A stretch of 64,000 bases of DNA, from contig DXZU01000030.1 in the NCBI GenBank assembly GCA_019419525.1, positions 51,754-115,753 of the forward strand. Direction: 5' to 3'. The notes beneath the pieces are model-generated. The model was not told where the DNA came from and searched no databases. It saw only the letters and a program-made list of their open reading frames with translations. Position numbers and translations under genes: made by a program. The DNA is from Collinsella sp. (GTDB lineage: Bacteria > Actinomycetota > Coriobacteriia > Coriobacteriales > Coriobacteriaceae). Below, one piece after another: positions 23,757 to 32,882 of the stretch; the stretch's first letter is position 1, and each line of letters starts with the position of its first letter.

Positions 23757-24692
23757 TTATGCGTCCTTCATCTTGACGTCGAGGGCGTCGCGCAGACCGT
23801 CACCCAGCAGGGTGAAGGCGAGCACCGTCGAGAGAATTGCCAGACCGGGCATGATCATCATCCAGGGAGCGGTCAGAAGATACTGCTGACCGTCCTGAAT
23901 CATGGAGCCCCACGAAGGCGTAGGCGGAATAACGCCCATGCCGAGGAAGGACAGAGCGGACTCGGTCAGAATGGCGCCACCAATGTTCATGGTCGCGTAG
24001 ACCACGATGGAGGCGACGGAGTTCGGGAAGATGTGACGCACGACGATACGAGCATCAGATGCACCCATCGCGCGCGCTGCATCAACATAGTCGTTTTCCT
24101 TGACCGTCAAGATTGCAGAGCGGAAGACGCGCGCAATCGAAGGCCAGCCAAGAATGCCGATGGCGATAAAGACGTTCTGAAGACCACGGCCGATAACGGC
24201 GATCATGGCGACAACGAACAGCACGTACGGGAACGCCAGGAAGATGTCCGCACAGCGCATGATGATCGTATCCCAAATGCCGCCGTAGAAACCGGCCAGG
24301 GCGCCCATGACCAGGCCGATCAATGTGGAGATGGCGGTGGCCATGATACCGACAGAAAGCGAAACGCGTGCACCGTAGATAACGCGGACGAGAATGTCGC
24401 GACCGAGGGCATCGGTGCCAAACGGGTGCTCGGCACACGGAGCCAGTAGCGATGTCTCGGCCATGGTGGTCGAATCGGAAGCCGTCGGCGAACCGAGCCA
24501 GGGCTTAGCCCACAGATCTGCGGTCAGGGCAACCACAACGACGATGATGATCCAGCAGACACCGATAACGGCGAGCTTGTTCTTACGAAGACGCTTAAAA
24601 GCGTCGCCCCACAGCGTGCGGGACTTGGCGGGAGCAGATGCGACCTTGGTGGCGGTAGCCTGCTCCTGAGACTGAGAATCAGTTTCCTGCAT
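23757..24692 (-). CDS. Oligopeptide ABC transporter permease (OppC-like)
   Basis: A 311-residue inner-membrane permease with an N-terminal cytoplasmic stretch, a first helix near residue 40 (LAVIGVCWIIIVVVVALTADLW) and the GTDALGRDILVRVIYGARVSL block typical of DppC/OppC. The ATPase-contact EAA loop (ARAMGASDARIVVRHIFPN) is clear. It has about six helices in all. It is part of the oppABCDF-type operon and lies 14 nt from oppB. Confidence 0.9.
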   Translation of the reverse strand: MQETDSQSQEQATATKVASAPAKSRTLWGDAFKRLRKNKLAVIGVCWIIIVVVVALTADLWAKPWLGSPTASDSTTMAETSLLAPCAEHPFGTDALGRDILVRVIYGARVSLSVGIMATAISTLIGLVMGALAGFYGGIWDTIIMRCADIFLAFPYVLFVVAMIAVIGRGLQNVFIAIGILGWPSIARVFRSAILTVKENDYVDAARAMGASDARIVVRHIFPNSVASIVVYATMNIGGAILTESALSFLGMGVIPPTPSWGSMIQDGQQYLLTAPWMMIMPGLAILSTVLAFTLLGDGLRDALDVKMKDA

Positions 24693-24706
24693 GAGACGTA
24701 CCTCCC

Positions 24707-25744
24707 TTAGGCCTTATCCGACGGACCGCCAAGGCGGATGCGCGGGTCGAGGAATGCATAGCTAATGTCGACGAGCAGGTTGATCACCATGACGACGACA
24801 ACGATGAGCGTAACGCCGCCCATAACGATAGGCCAGTCACGCATGGTAATGGCGCGATAGACCTCATAGCCGATACCGGGCCAGTTGAAGACCGTCTCGG
24901 TCAGGATGGCGCCCGAAAGCATGCCGCCAAAGTCGACACCAATATAGGTAACGACGGGGATGAGTGCATTCTTAAGCGCATGCTTGACGATGATCGCACG
25001 ATTGGAGAGACCCTTGGCCTTTGCCGTACGGATGTAATCCTGGTTCATGACGTCAAGCAGCTGCGAGCGCATAATGCGCGCAGCATAAGCGGTCGAAACC
25101 GAAGCCAGCGTAATGGTCGGAAGCACATAGTGCATCCAATCCTGATACTGAGAGCTGGAACCGCCGGCACCCGAGATCGGCATGGAGATCGCACCGCCCG
25201 TGGCGTCCTTGAGGATGACGCCAAAGAACAGCTGCAGCAACATACCGAGCCAGAAGGCCGGGACCGCAACGAGGATCGACGTGGTGAGCGTTACCAAAAT
25301 ATCCCAGAAGGAATAACGCTTTACCGCCGAAATGATACCCGCACCGATACCCATAATTGCCTCGAGCACGATGGCGCACGCGGCAAGTTTGACCGTATAC
25401 GGATACTTCTGGGCAAAGATTTCCGTAACCGGCAGCTTGCGCTGATACGAATTGCCCAGATCGCCATGAAGCAGGCCGTTCATGTAATACAAGTAACGGT
25501 CCACGAGCGACGTTTGAACGGGGTCGCCGTTCTCGTCAAGGATCGCGTTGCCGTCCTCGTCCGTCTGGACCAGGTGATAGCGAACGCGAAGCTGAAGCTC
25601 CACCTCGGGGGACAGAGCCTTGTCTCCACCGATCAGCTTGATCGGATCTCCCGGCACGATATTCTGGAGGGCGAACAGAATCAGCGTAACGCCCAAAAAC
25701 ACCGGGATGAACTGAAGCACACGTTTAACGATGTACTTACCCAT
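24707..25744 (-). CDS. Oligopeptide ABC transporter permease (OppB-like)
   Basis: A 345-residue permease with a start typical of DppB/OppB (MGKYIVKRVLQFIPVFLGVTLILF) and the EAA loop (TAKAKGLSNRAIIVKHALKNALIP). An insert of about 30 residues near residue 55 (EDGNAILDENGDPVQTS) is longer than in common OppB proteins and lies in the first periplasmic-side loop. A stable hairpin separates it from the binding-protein gene upstream. Confidence 0.9.
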   Translation of the reverse strand: MGKYIVKRVLQFIPVFLGVTLILFALQNIVPGDPIKLIGGDKALSPEVELQLRVRYHLVQTDEDGNAILDENGDPVQTSLVDRYLYYMNGLLHGDLGNSYQRKLPVTEIFAQKYPYTVKLAACAIVLEAIMGIGAGIISAVKRYSFWDILVTLTTSILVAVPAFWLGMLLQLFFGVILKDATGGAISMPISGAGGSSSQYQDWMHYVLPTITLASVSTAYAARIMRSQLLDVMNQDYIRTAKAKGLSNRAIIVKHALKNALIPVVTYIGVDFGGMLSGAILTETVFNWPGIGYEVYRAITMRDWPIVMGGVTLIVVVVMVINLLVDISYAFLDPRIRLGGPSDKA

Positions 25745-25774
25745 ACCACTCCCCTATCTAGGGATTAACCTAAA

Positions 25775-25804
25775 TGGGATGCCGATCGCCAGACCGGCAT
25801 CCCA
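25775..25804 (-). terminator. Attenuator-like hairpin between oppA and oppB
   Basis: TGGGATGCCG and CGGCATCCCA pair perfectly across 10 nt. There is no strong T run. The position suits partial termination or protection of the oppA message, giving binding protein in excess over permease. Confidence 0.6.
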
Positions 25805-25900
25805 AAATTACCATCAGCCAGTTTACCCCAGGTTAGGGAGAACTGTATGTTTCCCATGAGGTCTACGTAAATACTTGACCCTCACGGAAGCTGCAAACTC

Positions 25901-27577
25901 TTAGGCGAGCTCAGCGGTACCCAGATCGGCGTGCTTCTGCGGATCGACATAGAGGTGCTTGATGCGATCGGAGCCGGCGACAGTGTGCGTGTAGAACATA
26001 ATCGGGATGACCGGGCAGTCGGCAGCGACCATTGCGTCGGCCTCCTGCATCTTGGCGACGCGCTCCTCATCGTCAACAATAGTACGAGCCTCGTCGACCT
26101 TGGCGTCGAACTCGGGGTTGCTGTAACCAGAGCGGTTGTCGCCACCGATGGAGTCGGAGTGGAACAGCGGATACAGGAAGTTGTCCATGATCGGGTAGTC
26201 GGCAATCCAACCCAGACGACCGAACTGATAGTTAAAGTTCTGATACTGCTCGAGCAGGGCAGACCACTCGGGGGTATCGGAGACAGCGGTAACACCAACC
26301 TTGGCGAGGTCGCCGATGATGGACTCCATGATCTCCTTGTGACCGCCGTCCTGGTTGTAGGAAAGGGTCACGCTAATGCCACGATCGCCGTTAGCGCCAG
26401 CGGGAGCAACCTTGTCGAGGTACTCGTTAGCCTTGTCGACATCGTAGGCGCAGAACTCCCATGCGCCCTCCTTGTAGCCATCGATGCCCGGAGGAACAAT
26501 GCCGTCGGCAGGGGTACGGGTACCCTTGAAGATGGTCTTGCAGATGGCCTCACGGTTGATGGCCAGGGAGATACCCCTACGCAGGTCGGCGTTGTTGAAC
26601 GGCTCGGCCGTGGTGTTGCAGGTCAGATAGTACGTGGAAGGCTCGGCGCCGAGCAGCATGCGCTCGCCGTCTCCCATGGTGTAGCCGTCCTTGGACACGC
26701 CGCGATCCTTCTTGGCGGCATCAATCTGAGCGACGGGAACGTCGCAGACATCGAGGTTACCCGCCTGGAACTCCTTGTAAGCGGTCTCCATGTCCTTGAT
26801 GACCTGGAAGTGGATGCCATCGATCTTGGCCTTGTCGCCATAGTAATCGTCGAACTTCTTGACGTTGATCTCCTGGCCATCCTCCCACTTGCCGTCCATC
26901 ATGAACGGGCCGTTACCGACCGGGGCAAGGTAGAAGCTCTTGACATCGGACTCGGCGCACTCGGGAACCGGGGCCAGAGCCGGGTGAGAGGCGACGAAGG
27001 GGAAGTCGGCGTAAGCGGAAGCCAGCTTGACGACGAGGGTCTCATCGTCGGGGCAGGTAACACCGCTGAGCTCGGTAGCGTTACCGGCAAGCAGATCGTC
27101 ATAGCCCTCGACCATGGAGAGGTGATAGGAGACCTCGGAAGGGCCGTACTCGGTAGCGACAGCCGACTTGGTGTTGACCAGACGCTCCCAACCGAGCTTG
27201 AAGGACTTGGAGGTAACGTCGTCACCGTTGTGGAACTTGGCCTTCTTGATCTTGAAGGTAAACTCGGTGGCGTCGTCGTTGGACTCAAAGGACTCGCAAG
27301 CCAGCGGAACGATCTCGCCCTTCTCGGCGTCGTAAGAGGTCAGAGCATCAAAGAGCTGGTACTCGACCTGAGTGCCCTGGTCCTCCTGGACATTGTAGGG
27401 GTCGATGCAGACCGGGTTGTTGATGTAGAAGTTCAGCTTCGAACCGGACTCAGAACCGGAAGCGTCGCCGCCCTTCTTGCCGCATGCGGCAAGAAAAGCC
27501 ATGGAGCTCGCAGCAAGGGTACCGCCGACAAAGGCGCGACGACCCATAACGGGCTGGTGGAACATAGAATCAGCCAT
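25901..27577 (-). CDS. Oligopeptide-binding lipoprotein (OppA-like)
   Basis: A 558-residue SBP family 5 protein. The signal region contains a twin-arginine-like GRRAFVGG followed by a lipobox ending LAACGKK, so it is probably a Tat-exported lipoprotein. The mature part begins the usual peptide-binding fold (LNFYINNPVCIDPYNVQEDQ) and continues through the long lobe-2 segment. The ATG at 27577 has AAGGAGG 7 nt upstream. As first gene of the operon it should be the most abundant product. Ligand length is unknown. No clear promoter was fixed in 27578-27818. Confidence 0.92.
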   Translation of the reverse strand: MADSMFHQPVMGRRAFVGGTLAASSMAFLAACGKKGGDASGSESGSKLNFYINNPVCIDPYNVQEDQGTQVEYQLFDALTSYDAEKGEIVPLACESFESNDDATEFTFKIKKAKFHNGDDVTSKSFKLGWERLVNTKSAVATEYGPSEVSYHLSMVEGYDDLLAGNATELSGVTCPDDETLVVKLASAYADFPFVASHPALAPVPECAESDVKSFYLAPVGNGPFMMDGKWEDGQEINVKKFDDYYGDKAKIDGIHFQVIKDMETAYKEFQAGNLDVCDVPVAQIDAAKKDRGVSKDGYTMGDGERMLLGAEPSTYYLTCNTTAEPFNNADLRRGISLAINREAICKTIFKGTRTPADGIVPPGIDGYKEGAWEFCAYDVDKANEYLDKVAPAGANGDRGISVTLSYNQDGGHKEIMESIIGDLAKVGVTAVSDTPEWSALLEQYQNFNYQFGRLGWIADYPIMDNFLYPLFHSDSIGGDNRSGYSNPEFDAKVDEARTIVDDEERVAKMQEADAMVAADCPVIPIMFYTHTVAGSDRIKHLYVDPQKHADLGTAELA

Positions 27578-27818
27578 GCCATCCTCCTTATGAGATAGGA
27601 CAAAGAAATGTTCAGTCGGACACATGTCGAGACAATCCGATCCGAACCATCAAAACGCCGCCCGTTGCTATGGCTGGTTATGCACAACGAACCAACGTTT
27701 CGCAATACAGTAGCGCATTTTAGGCACGATTTGGGGCTAATTCCGGTCAACGGTCGAGAATTTCTTTAGTTGGGCGAAGTATGTGGGGATATTTTGGCTC
27801 TGTTACAAATATGTAAAC

Positions 27819-27850
27819 AAAAAGGGTCCCGCACTTGCGGAACCCTTTTC
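27819..27850. terminator. Terminator after secG (bidirectional)
   Basis: GGGTCCCGCA and TGCGGAACCC pair with one mismatch, with A5 on one side and T4 on the other. It lies between the secG stop and the oppA promoter region. Confidence 0.8.
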
Positions 27851-27871
27851 AAGTATTTATGTGGCTCGTGC

Positions 27872-28126
27872 TTAGTAGCCGACGATACCCTGCGGGAAGA
27901 AGAACATGCACAGGACGACACACACGGCAAAAACGACGGCCATAATTACCGTCAGGCGATCGAGGTTCTGCTCCATGACGCCCGTGGCAGAGCTGGAGTT
28001 ATACAGCGAGCTAGCGATCATATCCGAAACGCCGGTGCCCTTACCAGAGTGCATCAGGACGAGAATCGTCAGCGCCACGGCAGAGACAGCCCAAACGACA
28101 AACAGAAGAATCTGAAACGGACCCAT
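27872..28126 (-). CDS. secG: Preprotein translocase subunit SecG
   Basis: An 84-residue protein with two membrane helices (about 3-22 and 54-76) and the conserved polar loop MHSGKGTGVSDMIASSLYNS between them, the SecG pattern. It assists SecYE in export. In many Gram-positive and actinobacterial genomes secG follows the glycolytic gap-pgk-tpi genes. Here it does too, but a transposase element separates it from gpmI. Confidence 0.92.
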   Translation of the reverse strand: MGPFQILLFVVWAVSAVALTILVLMHSGKGTGVSDMIASSLYNSSSATGVMEQNLDRLTVIMAVVFAVCVVLCMFFFPQGIVGY

Positions 28127-28193
28127 AGATAAGCTCCTTAATAGAACAATTCAAACTCCAGTACTGTACCACAATCCCCCGCTCTCCCCTACC

Positions 28194-28229
28194 TGCCACT
28201 CGGGGACGGGGTAGAAATGGCAGAAATAG
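28194..28229 (-). repeat. Left REP-like inverted repeat of the RAYT element
   Basis: TGCCACTC, then GGGGACGGGGTAGAAATG, then GCAGAAATAG. It is the inverted copy of 29135-29170 with two mismatches, both in the outer part. Confidence 0.8.
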
Positions 28230-28246
28230 CTCTTGATTTTCATCTA

Positions 28247-28996
28247 TTAAAGTGATTTGACAGCATTTTGAACGACATAGCGTCCAAGCCCCGTAAGACG
28301 AACAATCTGTCGCTCACTAAAGCCAGCCTCATACAGCCTGCGAACAGCCTCGGCACGTTCAAATGGACCGGGAAGCCCTATAACATTATGGGGATCCATG
28401 CCGTTCAGAACTCCCCTAGCCTTGCGCTCCTGCTCAAATACCGTCATCGAACGACCAGTATTCAATACATAGGTATCCTTGCGGCCCGATTTGCTAAAGG
28501 ATTCAAAATTTCCCTGTCCACCGATTAGACTAAATAGGATGCTTCGGTCCAGATGGCCGCCTTCACCAAGATAGGCTTGATAGCTGCTCCATTGGTAGCA
28601 TTCCGGACGGCAACCAAGCTCAATCGGATTATCGTGAATATAGCGAATTGCTTGCATAAAATAGTCGTTAGACTCGATTGGCTTACTTTTATAGCGATCC
28701 TGAAATACAGGGCCACAGCGTCCGGTCACCCTGTTGAAAAACTGACCATAGAGGGTTCCTATGTAATGGACAATCTCCCACATATGGTCCTCGTGATCAG
28801 AAAGCAGCATATGCACGTGATTGTCCATGAGGCACCAGGCGCACAGAGATGCCTTGTACCGCGTGCATGCTTCGCCAGCTACGGACAAGAAAAACCTGCG
28901 CTGATAATCCTCTTCGAATAGATACTGCTTGCCACAGCCTCTCATCATCACGTGGTAATAGCCGTAGGGGGACTTAACTCTGGCCTGCCTTGTCAT
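28247..28996 (-). CDS. REP-associated tyrosine transposase (Y1/IS200-like)
   Basis: A 249-residue single-strand transposase of the Y1 family. The HUH motif is LMDNHVHMLLS (about residues 57-65) and the likely catalytic tyrosine is in GTLYGQFFNRVTGRCGPVFQDRYKS (about 80-105). The C-terminal 60 residues (FERAEAVRRLYEAGFSERQIVRLTGLGRYVVQ) form a helix-turn-helix-like tail seen in RAYTs with an extra domain. The flanking REP-like inverted repeats fit the RAYT group rather than IS200 proper. All key residues are present, so it may be active. Confidence 0.85.
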   Translation of the reverse strand: MTRQARVKSPYGYYHVMMRGCGKQYLFEEDYQRRFFLSVAGEACTRYKASLCAWCLMDNHVHMLLSDHEDHMWEIVHYIGTLYGQFFNRVTGRCGPVFQDRYKSKPIESNDYFMQAIRYIHDNPIELGCRPECYQWSSYQAYLGEGGHLDRSILFSLIGGQGNFESFSKSGRKDTYVLNTGRSMTVFEQERKARGVLNGMDPHNVIGLPGPFERAEAVRRLYEAGFSERQIVRLTGLGRYVVQNAVKSL

Positions 28997-29134
28997 TGCT
29001 GGACCTCACAATCCACAAGCATAGTTTGCATCAAACTCTACCCAGATAGGCATTAATACAAGGTTGGCAACGAAAGAAAACTAGCCAGCGGCAAGCCATC
29101 ACAGGCAAACGGAAAGTCAAGCTTTAGAGGAAAA

Positions 29135-29170
29135 CTATTTCTGCCATTTCTACCCCGTCCCCAAATGGCA
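29135..29170 (+). repeat. Right REP-like inverted repeat of the RAYT element
   Basis: The complement of the left end. It reads CTATTTCTGCCATTTC, then TACCCCGTCCCC, then AAATGGCA on the plus strand. Confidence 0.8.
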
Positions 29171-29171
29171 G

Positions 29172-29206
29172 AAAAAGGGGGTTGCCCGAATGTGGACAAC
29201 CCCCCT
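29172..29206 (-). terminator. Terminator after gpmI
   Basis: On the minus strand GGGGGTTG pairs with CAACCCCC around a 12-nt loop and TTTTT follows. A second short stem (AGAAAAC/GTTTTCT, 29211-29231) lies between it and the stop codon. Confidence 0.85.
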
Positions 29207-29232
29207 TGCTAGAAAACGTTTGTTGTTTTCTA

Positions 29233-30786
29233 TTAGGCCTCGGTGGCGAGTACGCGACCCGTCATCTCGGCGGAAGGCTCAATGCCAGCCATGGTGAGCA
29301 TGGTCGGAGCGATATCGGAAAGACGGCCGTCCTCAATACCGGTGAGCTGCGCCTTCTCATCAACGATGATGAACGGCACGCGGTTGGTGGTGTGAGCCGT
29401 AAACGGATGCTTGGAACCGTCGGAAGCAACGTCAAACATGTGATCGGCGTTGCCGTGATCGGCGGTAATCAGCGCAAAGCCGCCCTTAGCGAGAATCGCC
29501 GGGACAACCTTGGACAGGGCATCGTCAACAGCCTCGACGGCCTTAACGGCAGCGTCGAAGACACCGGTGTGACCAACCATGTCGCAATTTGCGAAGTTCA
29601 CGATGTAGAAATCAGCGCGATCCTCGTTGATAGCGGCGACAAGCTTCTCGGTAACCTCGGGAGCGCTCATCTCGGGCTGCAGATCGTAGGTAGCAACCTT
29701 GGGGGAAGCGACGAGCACGCGCTCCTCGCCCTCCTTGGGCTCCTCGATGCCGCCGTTGAGGAAGAACGTCACATGGGCGTACTTCTCGGTCTCGGCGGTG
29801 TGCAGCTGCTTCAGGCCATTGGCGGCGATAACGTCGGCCAGAACGTTCTCGGGGAACGTCTTGGGGAAGGCGACCTCGACGTCAAACGTCGGATCGTACT
29901 CGGTCATCGTCACAAAGTGCGAAAGCTTAATCTGCTCGCGCTCAAAGCCGTCGAACTCCTTGTCCGTGAACACGCGGGTCATCTGACGAGCGCGGTCGGG
30001 ACGGAAGTTGAAGAAGATGGCCGCGTCGCCCTCGTGAATGCCCTCGTTGTGGGCAGCGAAGGGCTCGACGAACTCGTCGCCGCGCGGATCCTTCTCGTAG
30101 TAGGCCTTGATACCGGCAACGGGGTCGGTATCGGCATCGGACGCGTTGACCATGACGTCGTAGGCACGCTGGATGCGCTCCCAGCGGTTGTCGCGGTCCA
30201 TGGCCCAATAGCGGCCCGAAACGGTGGCAACGCGAGCGTCGCAACCGGTCTCCTCGGAGATCTTAGCCAGGAAGGCGCAGAACTCGCTCATGTAGCCGGC
30301 ACCGGACTGCGGGTCAACGTCGCGGCCATCCATGAAGGCGTGGACGCGAACGGTCTTGACGCCATGCTGGGCAGCCATCTTGACCAGAGCCTCGACGTGG
30401 TTCATGTGAGAATGAACACCGCCAGGGCTCATAAGGCCCATGAGGTGGAGAGTCTTGCCGTCAGCCTTGACGTCGTCCATAGCCTTGACGAAGACCTCGT
30501 TCTTGGCGATGGAGCCGTCCTTGATGGCATTGTTGATGCGCGAAAGCTCCTGGAACACGATGCGGCCGGCACCGATGTTGAGGTGGCCTACCTCGGAGTT
30601 GCCCATCTGACCGTCGGGAAGGCCCACGTCCTCGCCCGAAGCGCCGAGCGTGGTGTGGGGATACTGAGCGTACAGGCTATCAAGGAAGGGCGTCTTGGCA
30701 GCGGCGACGGCGTTCTCGCCATCAGCCGGAGCAAGGCCGCAACCATCCATGATGATTAGGAGTGCAGGAAGATGACGCTGTGCCAT
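29233..30786 (-). CDS. gpmI: 2,3-bisphosphoglycerate-independent phosphoglycerate mutase
   Basis: Interconverts 3- and 2-phosphoglycerate with two Mn ions. The 517 residues fit the alkaline-phosphatase-superfamily enzyme. PALLIIMDGCGLAP gives the first metal Asp, GQMGNSEVGHLNIGAG the phosphoserine, and ALITADHGNADHM the late DHGN metal site. It is the fourth gene of the gap-pgk-tpiA-gpmI run and lies 5 nt from tpiA. Confidence 0.96.
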   Translation of the reverse strand: MAQRHLPALLIIMDGCGLAPADGENAVAAAKTPFLDSLYAQYPHTTLGASGEDVGLPDGQMGNSEVGHLNIGAGRIVFQELSRINNAIKDGSIAKNEVFVKAMDDVKADGKTLHLMGLMSPGGVHSHMNHVEALVKMAAQHGVKTVRVHAFMDGRDVDPQSGAGYMSEFCAFLAKISEETGCDARVATVSGRYWAMDRDNRWERIQRAYDVMVNASDADTDPVAGIKAYYEKDPRGDEFVEPFAAHNEGIHEGDAAIFFNFRPDRARQMTRVFTDKEFDGFEREQIKLSHFVTMTEYDPTFDVEVAFPKTFPENVLADVIAANGLKQLHTAETEKYAHVTFFLNGGIEEPKEGEERVLVASPKVATYDLQPEMSAPEVTEKLVAAINEDRADFYIVNFANCDMVGHTGVFDAAVKAVEAVDDALSKVVPAILAKGGFALITADHGNADHMFDVASDGSKHPFTAHTTNRVPFIIVDEKAQLTGIEDGRLSDIAPTMLTMAGIEPSAEMTGRVLATEA

Positions 30787-30791
30787 ATGTC

Positions 30792-31559
30792 CTACTCGCC
30801 TGCCTTGACGACCATAGAAGCGAAGTCGGCAGCCTTGAGCGAAGCGCCACCCACGAGGGCGCCGTCAACGTCGGGCTTGGCGACGAGCTCGGCGATGTTG
30901 CCGGGCTTGGCAGAGCCACCATAGAGAACGCGGATGCCGTTAGCGAGCTCCTCGCCGAACATCTCCTTGAGGGTCTCACGGATAGCGCCGCAGACCTCCT
31001 GAGCGTCCTCGGCGGTAGCGGTCTTGCCGGTGCCGATGGCCCAGATGGGCTCATAGGCGACGACGACCTGCTTGGGGCAGGTGATCTCAAGACCAGCAAG
31101 GCCAGCCTTGACCTGGTTCACGACGTGCTCGACATAGGTGCCAGCCTCGCGGACCTCGAGGGACTCGCCACAGCAGAAGACAGGAACAAGACCGGCGGCA
31201 ACGAGAGCCTTGGCCTTCTTGTTCTGATCCTCGTCGGTCTCGTGGAAGTAGTCGCGACGCTCGGAGTGGCCGATGATGCAGTAGGTGCAGCCAGCAGACT
31301 TGAGCATGTCGCAAGAGGACTCACCGGTGAAGGCACCCTTGGCCTCCCAGTACACGTTCTGTGCACCGAGGGCGATGGGGGCAGCCTGAATACGGTCATG
31401 GACCGTAGTGATGTCGATGGTCGGAGGGCAGACGAGCACCTCGACGCCAGCCGGAACCTCGGGCAGAGCCTGGGCCAGCTCGTCGGCGAGCTTGGCAGCC
31501 TCGGCGACGTCGTTGTTCATCTTCCAGTTACCAGCGATAAGAAGGGTGCGATTAGGCAT
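30792..31559 (-). CDS. tpiA: Triosephosphate isomerase
   Basis: 255 residues. Start MPNRTLLIAGNWKMN has the active-site Lys. The catalytic His is in CIIGHSERR, the catalytic Glu in VVAYEPIWAIGTGK, and the phosphate loop is near VLYGGSAKPGN. The ATG at 31559 overlaps the pgk stop by 8 nt, a sign of translational coupling. Confidence 0.96.
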   Translation of the reverse strand: MPNRTLLIAGNWKMNNDVAEAAKLADELAQALPEVPAGVEVLVCPPTIDITTVHDRIQAAPIALGAQNVYWEAKGAFTGESSCDMLKSAGCTYCIIGHSERRDYFHETDEDQNKKAKALVAAGLVPVFCCGESLEVREAGTYVEHVVNQVKAGLAGLEITCPKQVVVAYEPIWAIGTGKTATAEDAQEVCGAIRETLKEMFGEELANGIRVLYGGSAKPGNIAELVAKPDVDGALVGGASLKAADFASMVVKAGE

Positions 31560-32742
31560 CGAGAAGCGCCTCCACTCCAGGCAGGGCCTTACCCTCGACG
31601 AGCTCCATGGAAGCGCCACCGCCGGTGGAGATCCAGCTCATCTTGTCGGCCAGGTTAAACTTGTTGACGGCTGCGACGGAATCGCCACCACCGATGATCG
31701 AGGTGCAGTCGGCCTCGGCAACAGCCTCGGCGATAGCCTGGGTGCCGTGAGCGAAGTTGTCGAACTCGAAGACGCCCATGGGGCCATTCCAGAACACAGT
31801 CTTGGCGCCCTTGACAGCCTCGGCGTAGAGCTGCTCAGTCTTAGGACCGATGTCCATGCCCTCACGATCGTCGGGGATAGCGTCAGAAGCGACAACCTCG
31901 GGGACAGCGTCCTCGCCAAAGTGATCGGCAACGCGGTTGTCGATGGGGAGCAGGATCTTGACGCCCTTTTCCTCGGCCTTCTTGAGCATCTCGCCAGCGC
32001 GCTCGACCCAGTCCTCCTCCTTGAGGGACTGACCGACGGTCAGGCCCTGAGCCAGGAAGAAGGTGTAGGCCATGCCGCCACCGATGATCAGGGTATCAGC
32101 GGAGTCGATGAGGTGATCGAGCACACCGATCTTGGAGGAAACCTTGGAACCACCGACGATAGCGACGAAGGGGCGCTCGGGCTCGGCGAAGATGCCGGTC
32201 AGCGTGTCGACCTCCTTCTCGAGCAGGAAGCCAGCAACGGCAGGCAGGTAAGCGGCGGGGCCCACGACGGAACCCTGGGCACGGTGAGCGGTACCGAAGG
32301 CATCGAGGACGAAGACGTCGCCATAGGAAGCGAGGGTCTTGGCGATCTCGGGATCGTTCTTCTTCTCACGCTTGTCAAAACGGACGTTCTCGAGAACGAG
32401 GACCTTGCCCGGCTCGACGGCGGCGACGGCCTCGGCGGCCTTCTCGCCATAGGTGTCGGCGACGAAGGCAACGTCAAGACCAGAGAGCTCAGCGAGCTTC
32501 TTGGCGACGGGCTCGAGGGAGAGCTCGGGCTGGAAGCCGGTACCCTCGGGACGGCCGAGGTGGCTCATGAGGATGACGCGAGCATTGTGCTCGACGAGGT
32601 AGTTGATGGTGGGCAGGGCAGCCTTGATACGGGTGGTGTCGCCAACGACGCCATCCTTGATAGGCACGTTGAAGTCAACGCGGACGAGAACGCGCTTGCC
32701 GTCGACATCGATGTCGCGGACGGTCTTCTTGGTAAAGGCCAT
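31552..32742 (-). CDS. pgk: Phosphoglycerate kinase
   Basis: 396 residues. RVLVRVDFNVPIKDG, LMSHLGRPEG and the C-terminal WISTGGGASMELVEGK nucleotide loop identify it. It makes ATP from 1,3-bisphosphoglycerate. The start at MAFTKKTV is preceded by a leader with a small hairpin. A strong terminator-like stem separates it from gap, so its level may differ from that of gap. Confidence 0.96.
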   Translation of the reverse strand: MAFTKKTVRDIDVDGKRVLVRVDFNVPIKDGVVGDTTRIKAALPTINYLVEHNARVILMSHLGRPEGTGFQPELSLEPVAKKLAELSGLDVAFVADTYGEKAAEAVAAVEPGKVLVLENVRFDKREKKNDPEIAKTLASYGDVFVLDAFGTAHRAQGSVVGPAAYLPAVAGFLLEKEVDTLTGIFAEPERPFVAIVGGSKVSSKIGVLDHLIDSADTLIIGGGMAYTFFLAQGLTVGQSLKEEDWVERAGEMLKKAEEKGVKILLPIDNRVADHFGEDAVPEVVASDAIPDDREGMDIGPKTEQLYAEAVKGAKTVFWNGPMGVFEFDNFAHGTQAIAEAVAEADCTSIIGGGDSVAAVNKFNLADKMSWISTGGGASMELVEGKALPGVEALLDA

Positions 32743-32765
32743 GTTTGCTTCTACCTTTCGTACGT

Positions 32766-32788
32766 GTCTGCCTTCCATTACGGCAGAC
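32766..32788 (-). repeat. Hairpin in the pgk leader
   Basis: GTCTGCC and GGCAGAC pair across 9 nt, about 24 nt before the pgk start. It could protect a processed 5' end. Confidence 0.5.
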
Positions 32789-32798
32789 GATTTCCTAT

Positions 32799-32845
32799 AA
32801 AAAGGGCGCGACCTTAGGGTGTAAGCCCTATAAGGCCGCGCCCTT
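32799..32845 (-). terminator. Terminator between gap and pgk
   Basis: On the minus strand a long stem (AAGGGCGCG with CGCGCCCTT, extended by CCTTA/TAAGG) is followed by TTTTT. It should end many gap transcripts before pgk. Confidence 0.85.
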
Positions 32846-32882
32846 CTTTAGACGCTCAATGAGCTATTCGCTAAAAGCTAAA

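Larger units (their letters stand above)
28194..29170 (-). mobile_element. RAYT element with inverted REP-like ends
   Basis: A transposase gene bounded by a 36-nt inverted repeat (28194-28229 and 29135-29170) matching at 34 of 36 positions. Each end can itself fold, because TGCCATTT and AAATGGCA flank a GGGGACGGGG core. The element sits between secG and gpmI, its right end two bases from the gpmI terminator. Confidence 0.75.

Noticed and set aside
21646..23889. A 747-codon plus-strand frame opposite oppF and oppD
   Set aside because: Same cause. The repetitive Leu/Gly/Val/His composition is typical of antisense reading of ATPase genes.
29182..30759. A 525-codon plus-strand frame opposite gpmI
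   Set aside because: gpmI on the minus strand is complete with phosphoserine and metal motifs. The antisense product matches nothing.
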